From the NCBI GenBank assembly GCA_015068655.1, contig SVKC01000019.1, forward strand, positions 1-34,726: a stretch of DNA of 34,726 nt. Reading direction: 5' to 3'. The translations under genes and the position numbers were made by a program. The stretch is from Oscillospiraceae bacterium (lineage in GTDB: Bacteria > Bacillota > Clostridia > Monoglobales > Monoglobaceae). Below the pieces are notes generated by a model. That model was not told the DNA's origin and made no database searches. It was given only the letters and a program-made list of their open reading frames with translations. Positions 8,701 to 15,879 of the stretch are shown here, piece by piece; within the stretch, counting starts at the first letter, position 1, and each line of letters opens with the position of its first letter.

Positions 8701-9929
8701 AGTGGTTTTACTTGAATTGGCTGAGAAGCAATGTATGACTCACCATTTTCATTCTCCCGTCTAAAATACATTGCATATCCATCATTACTGCCTATATCTG
8801 CATCCTCAATCGGATATGCGTCATAACTTCCGCTACTTGCAGTTGATGGTGTCCACATATCGTCATCATATCTAAAGTTTCCGTCAGGAACTCTGTTTGT
8901 TATATTTGAAAGTTCATGTTCAAATTTGATTGTGTTTCCAAATCTATCAACTATACCAATCAATCTGCCATCTTCAGCAAAATATTGTTTTGTTTTATCT
9001 GCCAAAGTCATCGAATAATATGATGTTACCTGACCATTTGAATAGGCTTTATCGTTTCTGTTAAATTGAATATCTTTATTGTAATATCCCTTTAAGTTAC
9101 TATCAGTAGTATCAGATGTGAACTGAACTTGATAAACTTCTCCATTGCCTGAATGATAATAAAGCTCTGATTCTTCATCATAATAATATGTATCTACTAC
9201 TTCTTGCGGAATATATTCTGTTTCAATCTGTACCGAAGGGAAACTAAATCCCCATCCCATACCAAGATTATATCTGTCAAGAAGATATGTTGAATAGTTA
9301 TTTACAAGATCATTTCTTAAATATCCGTTCTCATTCGGCAAAATCATGATGGATTTTTCTCCAGTGTTAGAGGCTACTGTTTGATAAGTTCTGCCAATTC
9401 TCAAATCTAATCCATTTCTGCCATCTAATACCAAATCCTCAAAATTCAATGTGAGTTCTCCCGAATAATCAGATATACTTTCTTCTAAAAAACTATTATA
9501 TGAAAACTTCGGTTCATTTGCTCCGTTACCTGCGATTGGACCTGTTATGGTGTTAAACGAAGTAAGCAAATGTGCATTAAATGTAAAATCTGTTGTTGAA
9601 TAGGATGTAGTTGTATTAACCGAGGAAACATCAGAAATAGCCTCAACACCTTCATCCATTTCAATATCGGTTGCTTTAATAGGCTCGTTCAAATTTTCCG
9701 GCAATAAATTCGGTTTACTTGGAATACAACTTATATTTTCATCATCTGCATAATCAAAGGTAGTCATTTTTTCATTGTTAGTCAATGCAAAATCTATACT
9801 TGTAATATCACTTGCTGCTGAAGCATCGTAAGAGGTTATATCACCTTGTTCGACTTCTGCAGCAAAAGATACATTGACTATTGAAGCAAGCATTGTGAAT
9901 ACTAAAACCATTGAAATTATTTTTTTCAT
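5718..9929 (-). CDS. Secreted RHS/YD-repeat protein, N-terminal 1403 aa of split gene
   Basis: Large cell-surface or secreted polymorphic toxin shell. A Sec signal peptide (MKKIISMVLVFTMLASIVNV, cut after FAA near 24) is followed by a spacer, an RHS N-terminal segment with YNLGMGWGFSFPSV near 220-235, and a beta-rich insert (about 350-500) resembling a carbohydrate-binding module. Many YD repeats (e.g. YTYDGFDRPV, YEYDLNNNT, YLYDAANRL) then run to the end. AAAGGAG precedes the ATG by 10 bases. The frame stops at TGA 5718-5720, while YD-repeat homology continues in the next frame; restoring YEYDANGN would need two bases, pointing to a 2-bp deletion. Expression is probably controlled by the leader terminator just upstream. 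The family call is secure; the insert call is tentative. Confidence 0.85.
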   Translation of the reverse strand: MKKIISMVLVFTMLASIVNVSFAAEVEQGDITSYDASAASDITSIDFALTNNEKMTTFDYADDENISCIPSKPNLLPENLNEPIKATDIEMDEGVEAISDVSSVNTTTSYSTTDFTFNAHLLTSFNTITGPIAGNGANEPKFSYNSFLEESISDYSGELTLNFEDLVLDGRNGLDLRIGRTYQTVASNTGEKSIMILPNENGYLRNDLVNNYSTYLLDRYNLGMGWGFSFPSVQIETEYIPQEVVDTYYYDEESELYYHSGNGEVYQVQFTSDTTDSNLKGYYNKDIQFNRNDKAYSNGQVTSYYSMTLADKTKQYFAEDGRLIGIVDRFGNTIKFEHELSNITNRVPDGNFRYDDDMWTPSTASSGSYDAYPIEDADIGSNDGYAMYFRRENENGESYIASQPIQVKPLTDYNLGIRIKSQYEPDVKVEIIGYDTAYNYCHTRTYWITDYGTDWYDFNQTFSMSSAVRYVIIKISPEYAYKTYIDNITLDEPKPLLKAITDSVGRVITFNYSGDLTTGGAATGAVTLSITSPDGSSTRTLTYNKEVIEFATEYLEHDEQRLFWYLNSSSTEGDDGATVKYTYEGGTTTNADGTLAYPQLFLRYDSKTHSDSDGWVNKPVLNSVRYKDRKKIYEYETVRKHLGDDGYYDTLRIKKKYDMYSYVPEGETKSYFKGELGTVNYSYSGLYNGNSFNNETGYPSYEFDDETTLNEQWTVTKTGKTTDTISFSNCAVVQQTSSSGGVSVTSDYTNHETFKNSPVQIKNTVAQGGQTKETYLIYSYNDWGGVASETKEVDADIKNNSSLLEKYTTNYQYNDFHYITQKEYYNNLDSPQVSEINTFNSNGLLTSSENAVNEKTYYYYENETYPFLVTKTTLDDPMRFHNLMGGDRIVTYTYDTYGLYPLTITESYDNGTANTSYVYDYITGDILKETLPDGSYTQYTYYSDGKVNLVASPLSLSVDSRYLYTIDQHIYNSNAILNGYGDETPTYDVEQIIRYVVYTDEGTPTPYILDINYYDAVGNLKQAQQGYYKADDTSVAYLKSTTQYYHDTYDRLIKTVDNEDNAVIYTYDGFDRPVTITDSENNVYTYTYNSIQNKVDLSLNGATESTDRQLMTQTFDLYGNVVENVVYPSNSSETLSEIYEYDLNNNTISYTNANGNKTEYLYDAANRLKETKLPNGVKATSSYNVFNEPTFEKIYTSDGTEKSARITYQNEKGDRRMRFFNYDRRLVDSAGYSADAKGRTTQISEGENTYNFTYDQLDHPVILTSGQNQIHRRYNQFGEIAAASTDGNTPEIRYGYDYVGNISAKLQNDVHYMAYAYSGLGHIVQSLMPSERLENYTYTANGSLNTVVSDEKTFDYDYYDTGYVKSITYPNGLKTTYNYDNINRVTSMITTMGTTTINTFLYE

Positions 9930-9975
9930 AATATATTTCTCCTTTGCTACATATTTAATTTGTCGAATTATAATT

Positions 9976-10028
9976 AAAAAGGCACAGACAATCAGCAGTC
10001 CTCCGTGACCGCCGTTTCTATCTGTGCC
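9976..10028 (-). terminator. Intrinsic terminator/attenuator in RHS leader
   Basis: GGCACAGA (10028-10021) pairs with TCTGTGCC (9988-9981), with an inner stem GCGGTC/GACTGC, and TTTTT follows at 9980-9976 on the minus strand. It lies between the promoter and the RHS start. Its 5' arm overlaps the last codons and stop of the leader reading frame at 10018-10050. A ribosome finishing that frame would therefore cover the arm and prevent termination. Confidence 0.75.
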
Positions 10029-10050
10029 GTAAAATTACTGGTTCTTTCAT
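10018..10050 (-). CDS. 10-aa leader peptide (MKEPVILRHR) upstream of the RHS gene
   Basis: A very short frame with a perfect AGGAGG (10058-10063) placed 7 bases before its ATG, a better site than many full genes here. The codons for RHR and the stop sit in the 5' arm of the following terminator. That layout is known from ribosome-mediated attenuators. The peptide itself matches nothing I know. Its function is inferred from position only. Confidence 0.55.
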   Translation of the reverse strand: MKEPVILRHR

Positions 10051-10119
10051 AATGATGCCTCCTATTCACCTGTAACTGTTCCTATACCAACTACCACCTT
10101 TTCTATTAACTACATATTT

Positions 10120-10148
10120 ATTTTAACATATTTTAGTTATTGTTTCAA
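10120..10148 (-). promoter_or_regulatory. Promoter of the RHS leader and gene
   Basis: TTGAAA (10143-10148), a 17-base spacer, TAAAAT (10120-10125) on the minus strand. Transcription would start near 10112, about 60 bases before the leader peptide. Confidence 0.65.
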
Positions 10149-10222
10149 TATATTTGGTCTATTTTAGAAATTTATTTTTGTAGCAAACAAAACTTATGTG
10201 AAGGTTGGTAAAAGTGTTTAGT

Positions 10223-10285
10223 TTAGCCCCTGCATCCCTCATTTTCACAACATCCGCATTTTGTAAAGTTTTCAAAAAACCGCAT
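10223..10285 (-). CDS. Possible 20-aa Cys-rich peptide
   Basis: The frame MRFFENFTKCGCCENEGCRG has four Cys in its second half and is transcribed from a consensus promoter about 40 bases upstream. It lacks a proper ribosome site; AAAGGA lies about 30 bases upstream, before a small CACTA/TAGTG hairpin. An 8-bp inverted repeat (AGTGTTTA/TAAACACT) encloses the frame, so the stretch may instead be a structured RNA. Not a recognised family. Confidence 0.3.
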   Translation of the reverse strand: MRFFENFTKCGCCENEGCRG

Positions 10286-10325
10286 AAACACTAGGCTTTT
10301 AGTGCTGCATCTTTCCTTTCACCCT

Positions 10326-10354
10326 ATTATAGCACAAAAACCCAGAACAGTCAA
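10326..10354 (-). promoter_or_regulatory. Consensus sigma-A promoter in the 9930-10400 gap
   Basis: TTGACT (10349-10354), 17 bases, TATAAT (10326-10331), reading left on the minus strand. No ordinary gene starts behind it. It transcribes the Cys-rich mini-frame region and then runs into the RHS leader promoter region. Confidence 0.7.
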
Positions 10355-10400
10355 TTTTAGAGATGCCGTCACATTTATAAACACTGCATATGACCAATCA

Positions 10401-11315
10401 TTATGGAAGAACATGTCCTGCTGCCCGATAAATTTCATACCATTCGGAGCGAGAAATCGTAACATCTGATGCTTTACAAATATCTTTAAGATGTTCAGGA
10501 TTCATTGTTCCGGCAATCAACTGCATATTTGCAGGATGTCGAAGAATCCAAGCCGCCGCTACACCGGTTTTTGAAATATCGTATTTCTCGCCGATTTCAG
10601 CAAGCTTTTTGTTCAGTTCCGGAAATTTGTCATTGTCTACAAAGTTACCCTCAAAAAATCCATATTGGAACGGAGACCACGCCTGAATTGTAATGTTTTT
10701 TATCCTGCTGTATTCCAAAAAAGAACCGTCATGCATTACCGACTCAGCATTTTTCATATTCACATTCATTCCCGATGTTACCAGCCCAGCTTCTGTTACA
10801 GAAAATTGAAGCTGGTTTATAATAAGCGGCTGTTTCACAACAGTTTTAAGAAGTTCCATCTGCATCATGTTCTGATTTGATACGCCAAAGAATTTAACTT
10901 TTCCTGATGCTTCCAATTTTTCAAACGCTTCTGCAACCTCTTCCGGCTCCACAAGTGTATCAGGTCGATGAAGAAGCAAAACATCAATATATTCAACGCC
11001 AAGACGCGAAAGACTGCCATCAACAGATTTCAAAATATGTTCTTTGGAAAAATCAAACTGCCTGTCATGAATTGCACACTTTGTCTGAATAATCAAATTT
11101 TCTCTTTGACCACTATGGCGTTTCAAGTATTCGCCAAAAAGCTTTTCCCCGTTTCCGCCTCCATAAATATCTGCATGGTCAAAAAAATTAATACCATTTT
11201 CTATGGCAGTATCCACAATAGAATCAACCTCTTTTTCATCCAGATTCCCCATTCTCATGCAACCAAGCGAAATAGCTGACGCTTCCAATTTATTTCCTAT
11301 TAATACACCTTTCAT
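10401..11315 (-). CDS. Aldo/keto reductase (YdhF-like)
   Basis: 304-aa NADPH-type oxidoreductase with an (alpha/beta)8 barrel, reducing carbonyl groups in the cytosol. The catalytic tetrad is visible: D46 and Y51 in FFDHADIYGGG, K79 in IQTKCA and H116 in LLLHRPD. QAWSPFQYGFF and a C-terminal LIAGTMNPEHL (cofactor loop) fit the YdhF branch. AAAAGGAG precedes the ATG by 9 bases, and a consensus promoter lies 38 bases upstream of the start. Monocistronic: the small promoter at 10326-10354 follows. Substrate unknown. Confidence 0.9.
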   Translation of the reverse strand: MKGVLIGNKLEASAISLGCMRMGNLDEKEVDSIVDTAIENGINFFDHADIYGGGNGEKLFGEYLKRHSGQRENLIIQTKCAIHDRQFDFSKEHILKSVDGSLSRLGVEYIDVLLLHRPDTLVEPEEVAEAFEKLEASGKVKFFGVSNQNMMQMELLKTVVKQPLIINQLQFSVTEAGLVTSGMNVNMKNAESVMHDGSFLEYSRIKNITIQAWSPFQYGFFEGNFVDNDKFPELNKKLAEIGEKYDISKTGVAAAWILRHPANMQLIAGTMNPEHLKDICKASDVTISRSEWYEIYRAAGHVLP

Positions 11316-11352
11316 TTTCTTGTCTCCTTTTCAATATAATCTTGATAATATT

Positions 11353-11381
11353 ATTATAACAAATTATACTAATAAAATCAA
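11353..11381 (-). promoter_or_regulatory. Aldo/keto reductase promoter
   Basis: TTGATT (11376-11381), 17-base spacer, TATAAT (11353-11358) on the minus strand. Confidence 0.65.
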
Positions 11382-11540
11382 CACCTTCCTTTTGTGTCAA
11401 TTTTTGTAAATTTCTTTACAAAACCTAAGGAAACAAGAGAAAACGAGAGAAAACGGGGGAATTTCAAAATTATTCACCTTTTTGAACCACGTTTTTCAAA
11501 ATTAAAAGGGTTAAAATGGATTAATTCAGGATAATTCAAT

Positions 11541-11570
11541 TTGACTTTTCGGATAATTTTCAGGTATAAT
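11541..11570 (+). promoter_or_regulatory. Promoter of the G5-3D protein
   Basis: TTGACT (11541-11546), 18-base spacer, TATAAT (11565-11570), leaving a leader of about 50 bases. The rest of the 11382-11540 gap holds only an inverted repeat, TTTGTAAA-TTTC-TTTACAAA, at 11403-11422. Confidence 0.65.
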
Positions 11571-11628
11571 TAGCCTCGGAGCAGTAAGGAATTGGCTGCC
11601 CAAATTAAAATTTAACAGAGGTGATTCG

Positions 11629-12741
11629 ATGTTTAATGGACTGAAGGATAGTCTGCGTAAAGTATCCTCGCCAGCCAGAAGGAATATCTTGATTTCATCA
11701 ATTTTTGTTCTTTTGTCAGTATCGGTTGTATGCACAACCTTGCTCACATGCAAGCACATAACAATTGTTGACGGAGAGTGTTCCGAGAAAGAAATTGTTA
11801 CATTCAAGAAAAACGTTGAAGATGTTCTCAAAGCTGAAGGCTTTGTTCTCGGCACCAGCGACAAGCTCAGTGTTGATATGAAGTCATCCCTTGAGAACAA
11901 CATGACAATACAGATATACAGAGCCTATCCCGTAAGCATTACGGAAAAAGGCAAGACAACTCAGCATATGGCAACCAGACGTATTGTTCGGGATGTTCTC
12001 GCAGAGCTAGGTTACGAAGCAAAGGAAACCGACAAGATTACTCCTGCGCTTGACAAGAAAGTTTCAGATTTTGATGAAATCGTTCTTGTTCACCTGACCG
12101 AAAAGGTTATTGAAGCAATTGAAGAAATTCCCTACGAAAGTACAGAGCGCAAGAACAACACTCTTGCTTCCGGAACAAGAAAAGTGGTCCAGAGGGGTAA
12201 GCCCGGTGAAAAAACCGTTTCTTACAAAGTCTTCTATGAGGACGGCGTTGAGGTAAGACGCGAAACCGTTGAAGAAAAGGTTGTTACAGAAGCAATTGCT
12301 CAAATTACTGAAATCGGTACAAAACAGAGTATTTCATCTGTAAAGAAGACTGCACCCTCACCTTCGACAAAGGTTGCTCAGGCAACAGCTGCTGTAAAAA
12401 CTTCACGTAGCGGAAACCTTTCATACAGCAGAGTTATCCCTATGAATGCTACCGCTTATGACGCATCAAGCTGTGGAAAGAGCCCCTCACATCCCGCTTA
12501 CGGCATTACAGCCACAGGAATGAGAGCCGGCTACGGTGTAGTTGCTGTTGACCCCAGAGTTATTCCTCTCGGTTCAAAACTTTACATTGAATCTGCCGAT
12601 GGGTCGTACATTTATGGCTCAGCCGTTGCAGCAGATACCGGTGGTGCCATCAAAGGAAACCGAATTGACCTTTGCTTCAATTCAAGATCGGAAGCAATCA
12701 GTTTTGGTAGACGTCAGGTAAAGGTTTATATTCTCAACTAA
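11629..12741 (+). CDS. Membrane-anchored G5 and 3D domain wall protein (YabE/Rpf-like)
   Basis: Probable cell-wall lytic or resuscitation-type enzyme acting outside the membrane. An N-terminal anchor/signal (20-40) is followed by two ubiquitin-like DUF348 repeats (about 43-100 and 100-150), a G5 domain (about 152-231), a Ser/Ala/Thr linker (235-262) and a C-terminal 3D domain (267-370). The 3D domain carries the three conserved Asp: D308 in VAVDPRVIPLG, D336 in AADTGGAIKG and D347 in NRIDLCF. The 3D domain shares the MltA-type barrel, so cleavage of peptidoglycan glycan strands is plausible. GAGGTG precedes the ATG. It is followed by a strong terminator, hence a single-gene unit. Its G5 domain is shared with the nearby M23 protein. 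Confidence 0.9.
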   Translation: MFNGLKDSLRKVSSPARRNILISSIFVLLSVSVVCTTLLTCKHITIVDGECSEKEIVTFKKNVEDVLKAEGFVLGTSDKLSVDMKSSLENNMTIQIYRAYPVSITEKGKTTQHMATRRIVRDVLAELGYEAKETDKITPALDKKVSDFDEIVLVHLTEKVIEAIEEIPYESTERKNNTLASGTRKVVQRGKPGEKTVSYKVFYEDGVEVRRETVEEKVVTEAIAQITEIGTKQSISSVKKTAPSPSTKVAQATAAVKTSRSGNLSYSRVIPMNATAYDASSCGKSPSHPAYGITATGMRAGYGVVAVDPRVIPLGSKLYIESADGSYIYGSAVAADTGGAIKGNRIDLCFNSRSEAISFGRRQVKVYILN

Positions 12742-12770
12742 TATCTGATATTCTAAAAAAAGTTTTTTTT

Positions 12771-12798
12771 AGCCCTTGCAGCAAAAGCTGCAAGGGCT
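12771..12798 (+). terminator. Terminator of the G5-3D gene
   Basis: AGCCCTTGCAGC-AAAA-GCTGCAAGGGCT is a perfect 12-bp hairpin followed by TATCTTTT. It may also serve the convergent rlmH transcript, which ends 64 bases away. Confidence 0.8.
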
Positions 12799-12862
12799 TA
12801 TCTTTTAACTCAGAGTAAAAATGCGTTATAGAACTATAAAATCTTCTTTTGTTTTCAAAATA

Positions 12863-13345
12863 CTATTTGTGATAAGTTTTTCCGCTTATTATGGTAAAAC
12901 CACGATACAGCTGTTCCGCAAGAATAACCCGCATAAGCATATGAGGAAAAGTCATTTCCGAAAAACTAAGCCTCAAATCAGATATTTTTTTTATCCGTTC
13001 CGAAAGCCCCATAGAGCCGCCTATAATAAATACAAGCTTGCTTGTACCTTCCACGGAATACCGCGAAATCAAATCAGCAAAGTCCTCCGATGACATTTGT
13101 TTTCCCTCAACACAAAGAGTGACAACCTTGGCACCCTTGGGTATTTTTTGAATAATTCGCTCCACTTCACATTCAAGAACGGCATTTTTTTCGTTGGCAG
13201 AAGGATTTTCCGGCGTTTTCTCATCCTTCACCTCAACAATCTCAAAACGGCAGTATGCTGACAGTCTTTTGGAGTATTCATCTATTGCTGCCGTGAAAAA
13301 CTTTTCCTTTATTTTTCCGACAGCGATAACCGTAACACTAAGCAT
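12863..13345 (-). CDS. rlmH: 23S rRNA pseudouridine-1915 N3-methyltransferase
   Basis: 160-aa SPOUT methyltransferase that modifies pseudouridine 1915 of 23S rRNA in assembled ribosomes, using SAM. Typical start (VTVIAVGKIKEKFF), SAM-binding knot (FIIGGSMGLS, about 107-116), LAEQLYRGFTI and the almost invariant end YHK are all present, at the normal length. Its ATG shares one base with the walR stop (TGATG), so translation is coupled to the regulator. rlmH near walR is common in Firmicutes. Confidence 0.97.
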   Translation of the reverse strand: MLSVTVIAVGKIKEKFFTAAIDEYSKRLSAYCRFEIVEVKDEKTPENPSANEKNAVLECEVERIIQKIPKGAKVVTLCVEGKQMSSEDFADLISRYSVEGTSKLVFIIGGSMGLSERIKKISDLRLSFSEMTFPHMLMRVILAEQLYRGFTIISGKTYHK

Positions 13346-14040
13346 CAGGGCTGAAAATAATAACCAACGCCGCGTTTTGTCATTATATATCTTGGTTCAG
13401 ACGGGTCATCCTCTACCTTTTCACGCAGACGTCTCACCGTAACGTCAACCGTTCTGTCATCCCCGTAATACTCATAGCCCCAAACACTTTCAAGAAGACT
13501 TTGGCGAGAGAATACCTTGTTGGGCTGACCTGCAAGGAACTTTACCAAATCAAACTCTCTGATTGTTATATCAAGGAGCTTTCCGTTTTTGTAAAGCTCA
13601 TATCTGTTGTAATCCAGCACAAAGCAACCGATTTCAAGCTTTTCAAGCTCCTTGTCCTTGCGGTCGGAAAATTCCGTTTCCGTTCTTCGCATATTCGCCT
13701 TCACTCTTGCCATCAGTTCACGAATACTGAAAGGCTTTGTTATATAGTCATCAGCACCCAGTTCAAGACCCAAAACCTTGTCAAATTCCTCTTCACGGGC
13801 GGTAAGCATAAGAATCGGAACCGAAGATTTTTCACGAATTTTCTTTAGAACTGAAAATCCGTCAAGCTTCGGAAGCATTACATCAAGCAAAATAAGGTTT
13901 GGTTCAACCATCATTGCTTTGTTCACCGCATCCTCACCATCAAAGGCCTCAAACACAACATAGCCTTCCTTTTGAAGATTTATCTTTAGTATCTCAACAA
14001 TAGGTCTTTCATCATCAACGACCAGAATCTTCTTATCCAT
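13345..14040 (-). CDS. walR: WalR-type OmpR-family response regulator
   Basis: 231-aa two-component regulator. The receiver domain (1-120) has D9/D10, phospho-acceptor D53 (LILLDVMLP), the LTAR Thr and KPF Lys. The winged-helix DNA-binding domain (130-231) ends RRLREKVEDDPSEPRYIMTKRGVGYYF. Sequence from MDKKILVVDDE through KVLGLELGADDYITKPFSIRELMARVKANMRR follows the WalR/YycF pattern closely. WalR controls wall hydrolases in Firmicutes. No histidine kinase adjoins it: an M23 endopeptidase gene is upstream (76-base gap) and rlmH is downstream. The cognate WalK must be elsewhere, or the regulator is a WalR-like paralogue. Confidence 0.8.
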   Translation of the reverse strand: MDKKILVVDDERPIVEILKINLQKEGYVVFEAFDGEDAVNKAMMVEPNLILLDVMLPKLDGFSVLKKIREKSSVPILMLTAREEEFDKVLGLELGADDYITKPFSIRELMARVKANMRRTETEFSDRKDKELEKLEIGCFVLDYNRYELYKNGKLLDITIREFDLVKFLAGQPNKVFSRQSLLESVWGYEYYGDDRTVDVTVRRLREKVEDDPSEPRYIMTKRGVGYYFQP

Positions 14041-14116
14041 TGTTACTTTCCCTCCATAGGCCGGGACTATTTAGCCCTGCCCTTTTCCTCTGTTTTTCTG
14101 AAAAATATATCTTGCG

Positions 14117-15634
14117 TTAATATGTCACAAACTCCAAGGGGTTTACATACGCACCGTTTTTCTTCACCTCAAAGTGCAAATGCGTACCCGTACTTCTTCC
14201 CGTATTTCCCATTTTTGCAATTACCTCACCCTTTGAAACTCTTGCACCAACACTCACACAAAGGGAGTCGCAGTGTGCATAGGATGTTTGATAACCATTT
14301 TCATGGTCAATAGTAACATAATTTCCGTATCCTGACATCCATCCGGCATATGTCACAACACCGCCGTCAGCAGCCTTTATGTCACTGTTGTGTGCACCTG
14401 CAATGTCAATACCATTGTGATTTTTTCCCCAACGGCTTCCGTACCGTGAAGACAAAACTCCGTATGTGGGATTCACAAACGCACCTGTACCGGTCGATGC
14501 AGGTCTCGCCTTTGTCCCGACTTTTTCAATCTGCTTCACGGGCTGTTCAAGGGTTTCTCTTTCAAGAACATCCTTTTGGGTTTCTACTCCATTGATTTTT
14601 GTCACACGGGCAATAATCTTTTCGGAACCAACCTTACCCTTTTGAGTTATCTCAACATTTCCTTCATAGCTGGATGCATCTTTTATCTGCTCAATTTCAA
14701 ATGGAACAGTTTCTGTCATCGCCAATGTCTGTACGCTTCTGACAGACAAAAGAGGCACTCTTTTTTCAACATTCACCTGACTACCTTCGCCGAAAGAATC
14801 AGTTATATTTTTGTTGAGTGCAAGAATATGCTCAATTGTGGTTCCAAACTTTTCTGCAATCGTCTTCATGCTTTCACCCTTCTGGACAGTATACTGAACC
14901 AGCTCCATTCTTCCGTCCGAAAGAGTTTTCAAGGCCTCTTCGGTTGTTTCAAGAAGAGAAATATGGAAAAAGTCCCTCTTCACTTCAAGGTTTTCACAAA
15001 AATCAACCGACATATCCTCCGAAATATTATCCCCCAGAAAACGTTGCTTGTACTGAGCAAGAAGCTGTTCGGATTCCTCTTTTGAAGAAAGTCCAAGAAC
15101 AGTTTCTCCATCAATTGTAATGGTGTAACCTTCCATAAGCTTATCTACATCCGAAAGTAACTCCGAACGTATATCATCCATATCCGAAAGAAACCTTCCT
15201 GCAACAATTCGCCTTGCAAAAGCGGGTGTTTTTTCAAAATCTTCTGTTTCTCCAAGATATTTTTTTACAACCTTCGTTGCTTCCTCGACAGCCTCGTATG
15301 CAACACTCTTGTCATCAACAAGTCCCACATATTTACCGTCAACCAACACTTCATAACCAAGACCCAGATGAAAAGCATTTACAGTGAAACAAACCGCAAT
15401 CATAATCGTTGCAGTCATTACACCTGCAATCACCCGACCTTTGAATTCAGTCCACAGTTTTTTCAAGCTCCTTATGTAGGCAGTTCTTTTGAAAACCGTA
15501 AGCTGAAAATTTCTTTTCTTTCTTGTTTCTGCGCAGAACCTCGGAAATGATAATACAGAAAGTTTTTTTCCGTTTCCTTTTCCCATAGGGCTGCGCCCGT
15601 TACTGTGAGAGTCTGTTGTTTTTTTTATACTCAA
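14117..15634 (-). CDS. Membrane-anchored LysM-G5-M23 peptidoglycan endopeptidase
   Basis: 505-aa wall hydrolase. A basic cytoplasmic tail (1-65) and one membrane segment (68-88) are followed by an extracellular helical region (90-245), LysM (246-292; YTVQKGESMKTIAEKFGTT), G5 (about 299-375) and a C-terminal M23 domain (386-505). The M23 zinc/catalytic residues are visible: H406 and D410 in NHNGID, H454 in YAH, and H485 and H487 in GTHLHFEV. It should cut stem-peptide cross-bridges. The start is TTG at 15634 behind GAGGTGG; an ATG at codon 17 has no ribosome site. A WalR box lies 67-83 bases upstream and walR itself follows, so the enzyme is probably both a target and an operon partner of the regulator. 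Confidence 0.9.
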   Translation of the reverse strand: MSIKKTTDSHSNGRSPMGKGNGKKLSVLSFPRFCAETRKKRNFQLTVFKRTAYIRSLKKLWTEFKGRVIAGVMTATIMIAVCFTVNAFHLGLGYEVLVDGKYVGLVDDKSVAYEAVEEATKVVKKYLGETEDFEKTPAFARRIVAGRFLSDMDDIRSELLSDVDKLMEGYTITIDGETVLGLSSKEESEQLLAQYKQRFLGDNISEDMSVDFCENLEVKRDFFHISLLETTEEALKTLSDGRMELVQYTVQKGESMKTIAEKFGTTIEHILALNKNITDSFGEGSQVNVEKRVPLLSVRSVQTLAMTETVPFEIEQIKDASSYEGNVEITQKGKVGSEKIIARVTKINGVETQKDVLERETLEQPVKQIEKVGTKARPASTGTGAFVNPTYGVLSSRYGSRWGKNHNGIDIAGAHNSDIKAADGGVVTYAGWMSGYGNYVTIDHENGYQTSYAHCDSLCVSVGARVSKGEVIAKMGNTGRSTGTHLHFEVKKNGAYVNPLEFVTY

Positions 15635-15700
15635 ATAACCACCTCTTTAATTTTGATTTTATTATTCTAACATAAGCATTTAAACCCATTTTTAACTAAT

Positions 15701-15717
15701 TGTAAACTTTTTGTTAC
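15701..15717. promoter_or_regulatory. WalR box upstream of the M23 gene
   Basis: TGTAAA-CTTTT-TGTTAC on the plus strand fits the published WalR consensus TGTWAH-N5-TGTWAH at all positions. Further TGTAA half-sites lie on the minus strand at 15713-15718 and 15731-15736. It sits 67-83 bases before the M23 start, where the promoter of the M23-walR-rlmH unit must be. Confidence 0.6.
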
Positions 15718-15816
15718 AATTAATTAGAGTTTACATCATTTTAACAAAAAAAGCAATAGTTTTTTGTCACTTCTTGCTACTTTAATTAATTTAAGTAACG
15801 GATTTTCTTGATTTAA

Positions 15817-15845
15817 TTGACTTCACAGCAAATAAATGGTATAAT
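15817..15845 (+). promoter_or_regulatory. Promoter of the Lrp-aminotransferase-TatD operon
   Basis: TTGACT (15817-15822), 17 bases, TATAAT (15840-15845), 34 bases before the Lrp start. Confidence 0.75.
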
Positions 15846-15879
15846 AAAGACTAATATTTTATTTTTGGAGGCTACTTTT

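Noticed and set aside
9976-10110. Riboswitch (e.g. c-di-GMP) in the RHS leader
   Set aside because: The conserved cores of the common riboswitch classes I know are not present; the short translated leader plus terminator explains the structure better.
10223-10285. AgrD-type autoinducer or SCIFF peptide
   Set aside because: The Cys pattern and length do not match either, and there is no maturase, AgrB or radical-SAM gene nearby.
11526-11903. A 125-codon minus-strand frame across the promoter and start of the G5-3D gene
   Set aside because: No ribosome site, no family resemblance, and it is opposite a well-supported gene and promoter.
12863-12900. SCCmec-type attachment site at the 3' end of rlmH
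   Set aside because: The rlmH end is normal, and it is followed directly by a shared terminator with no element genes.
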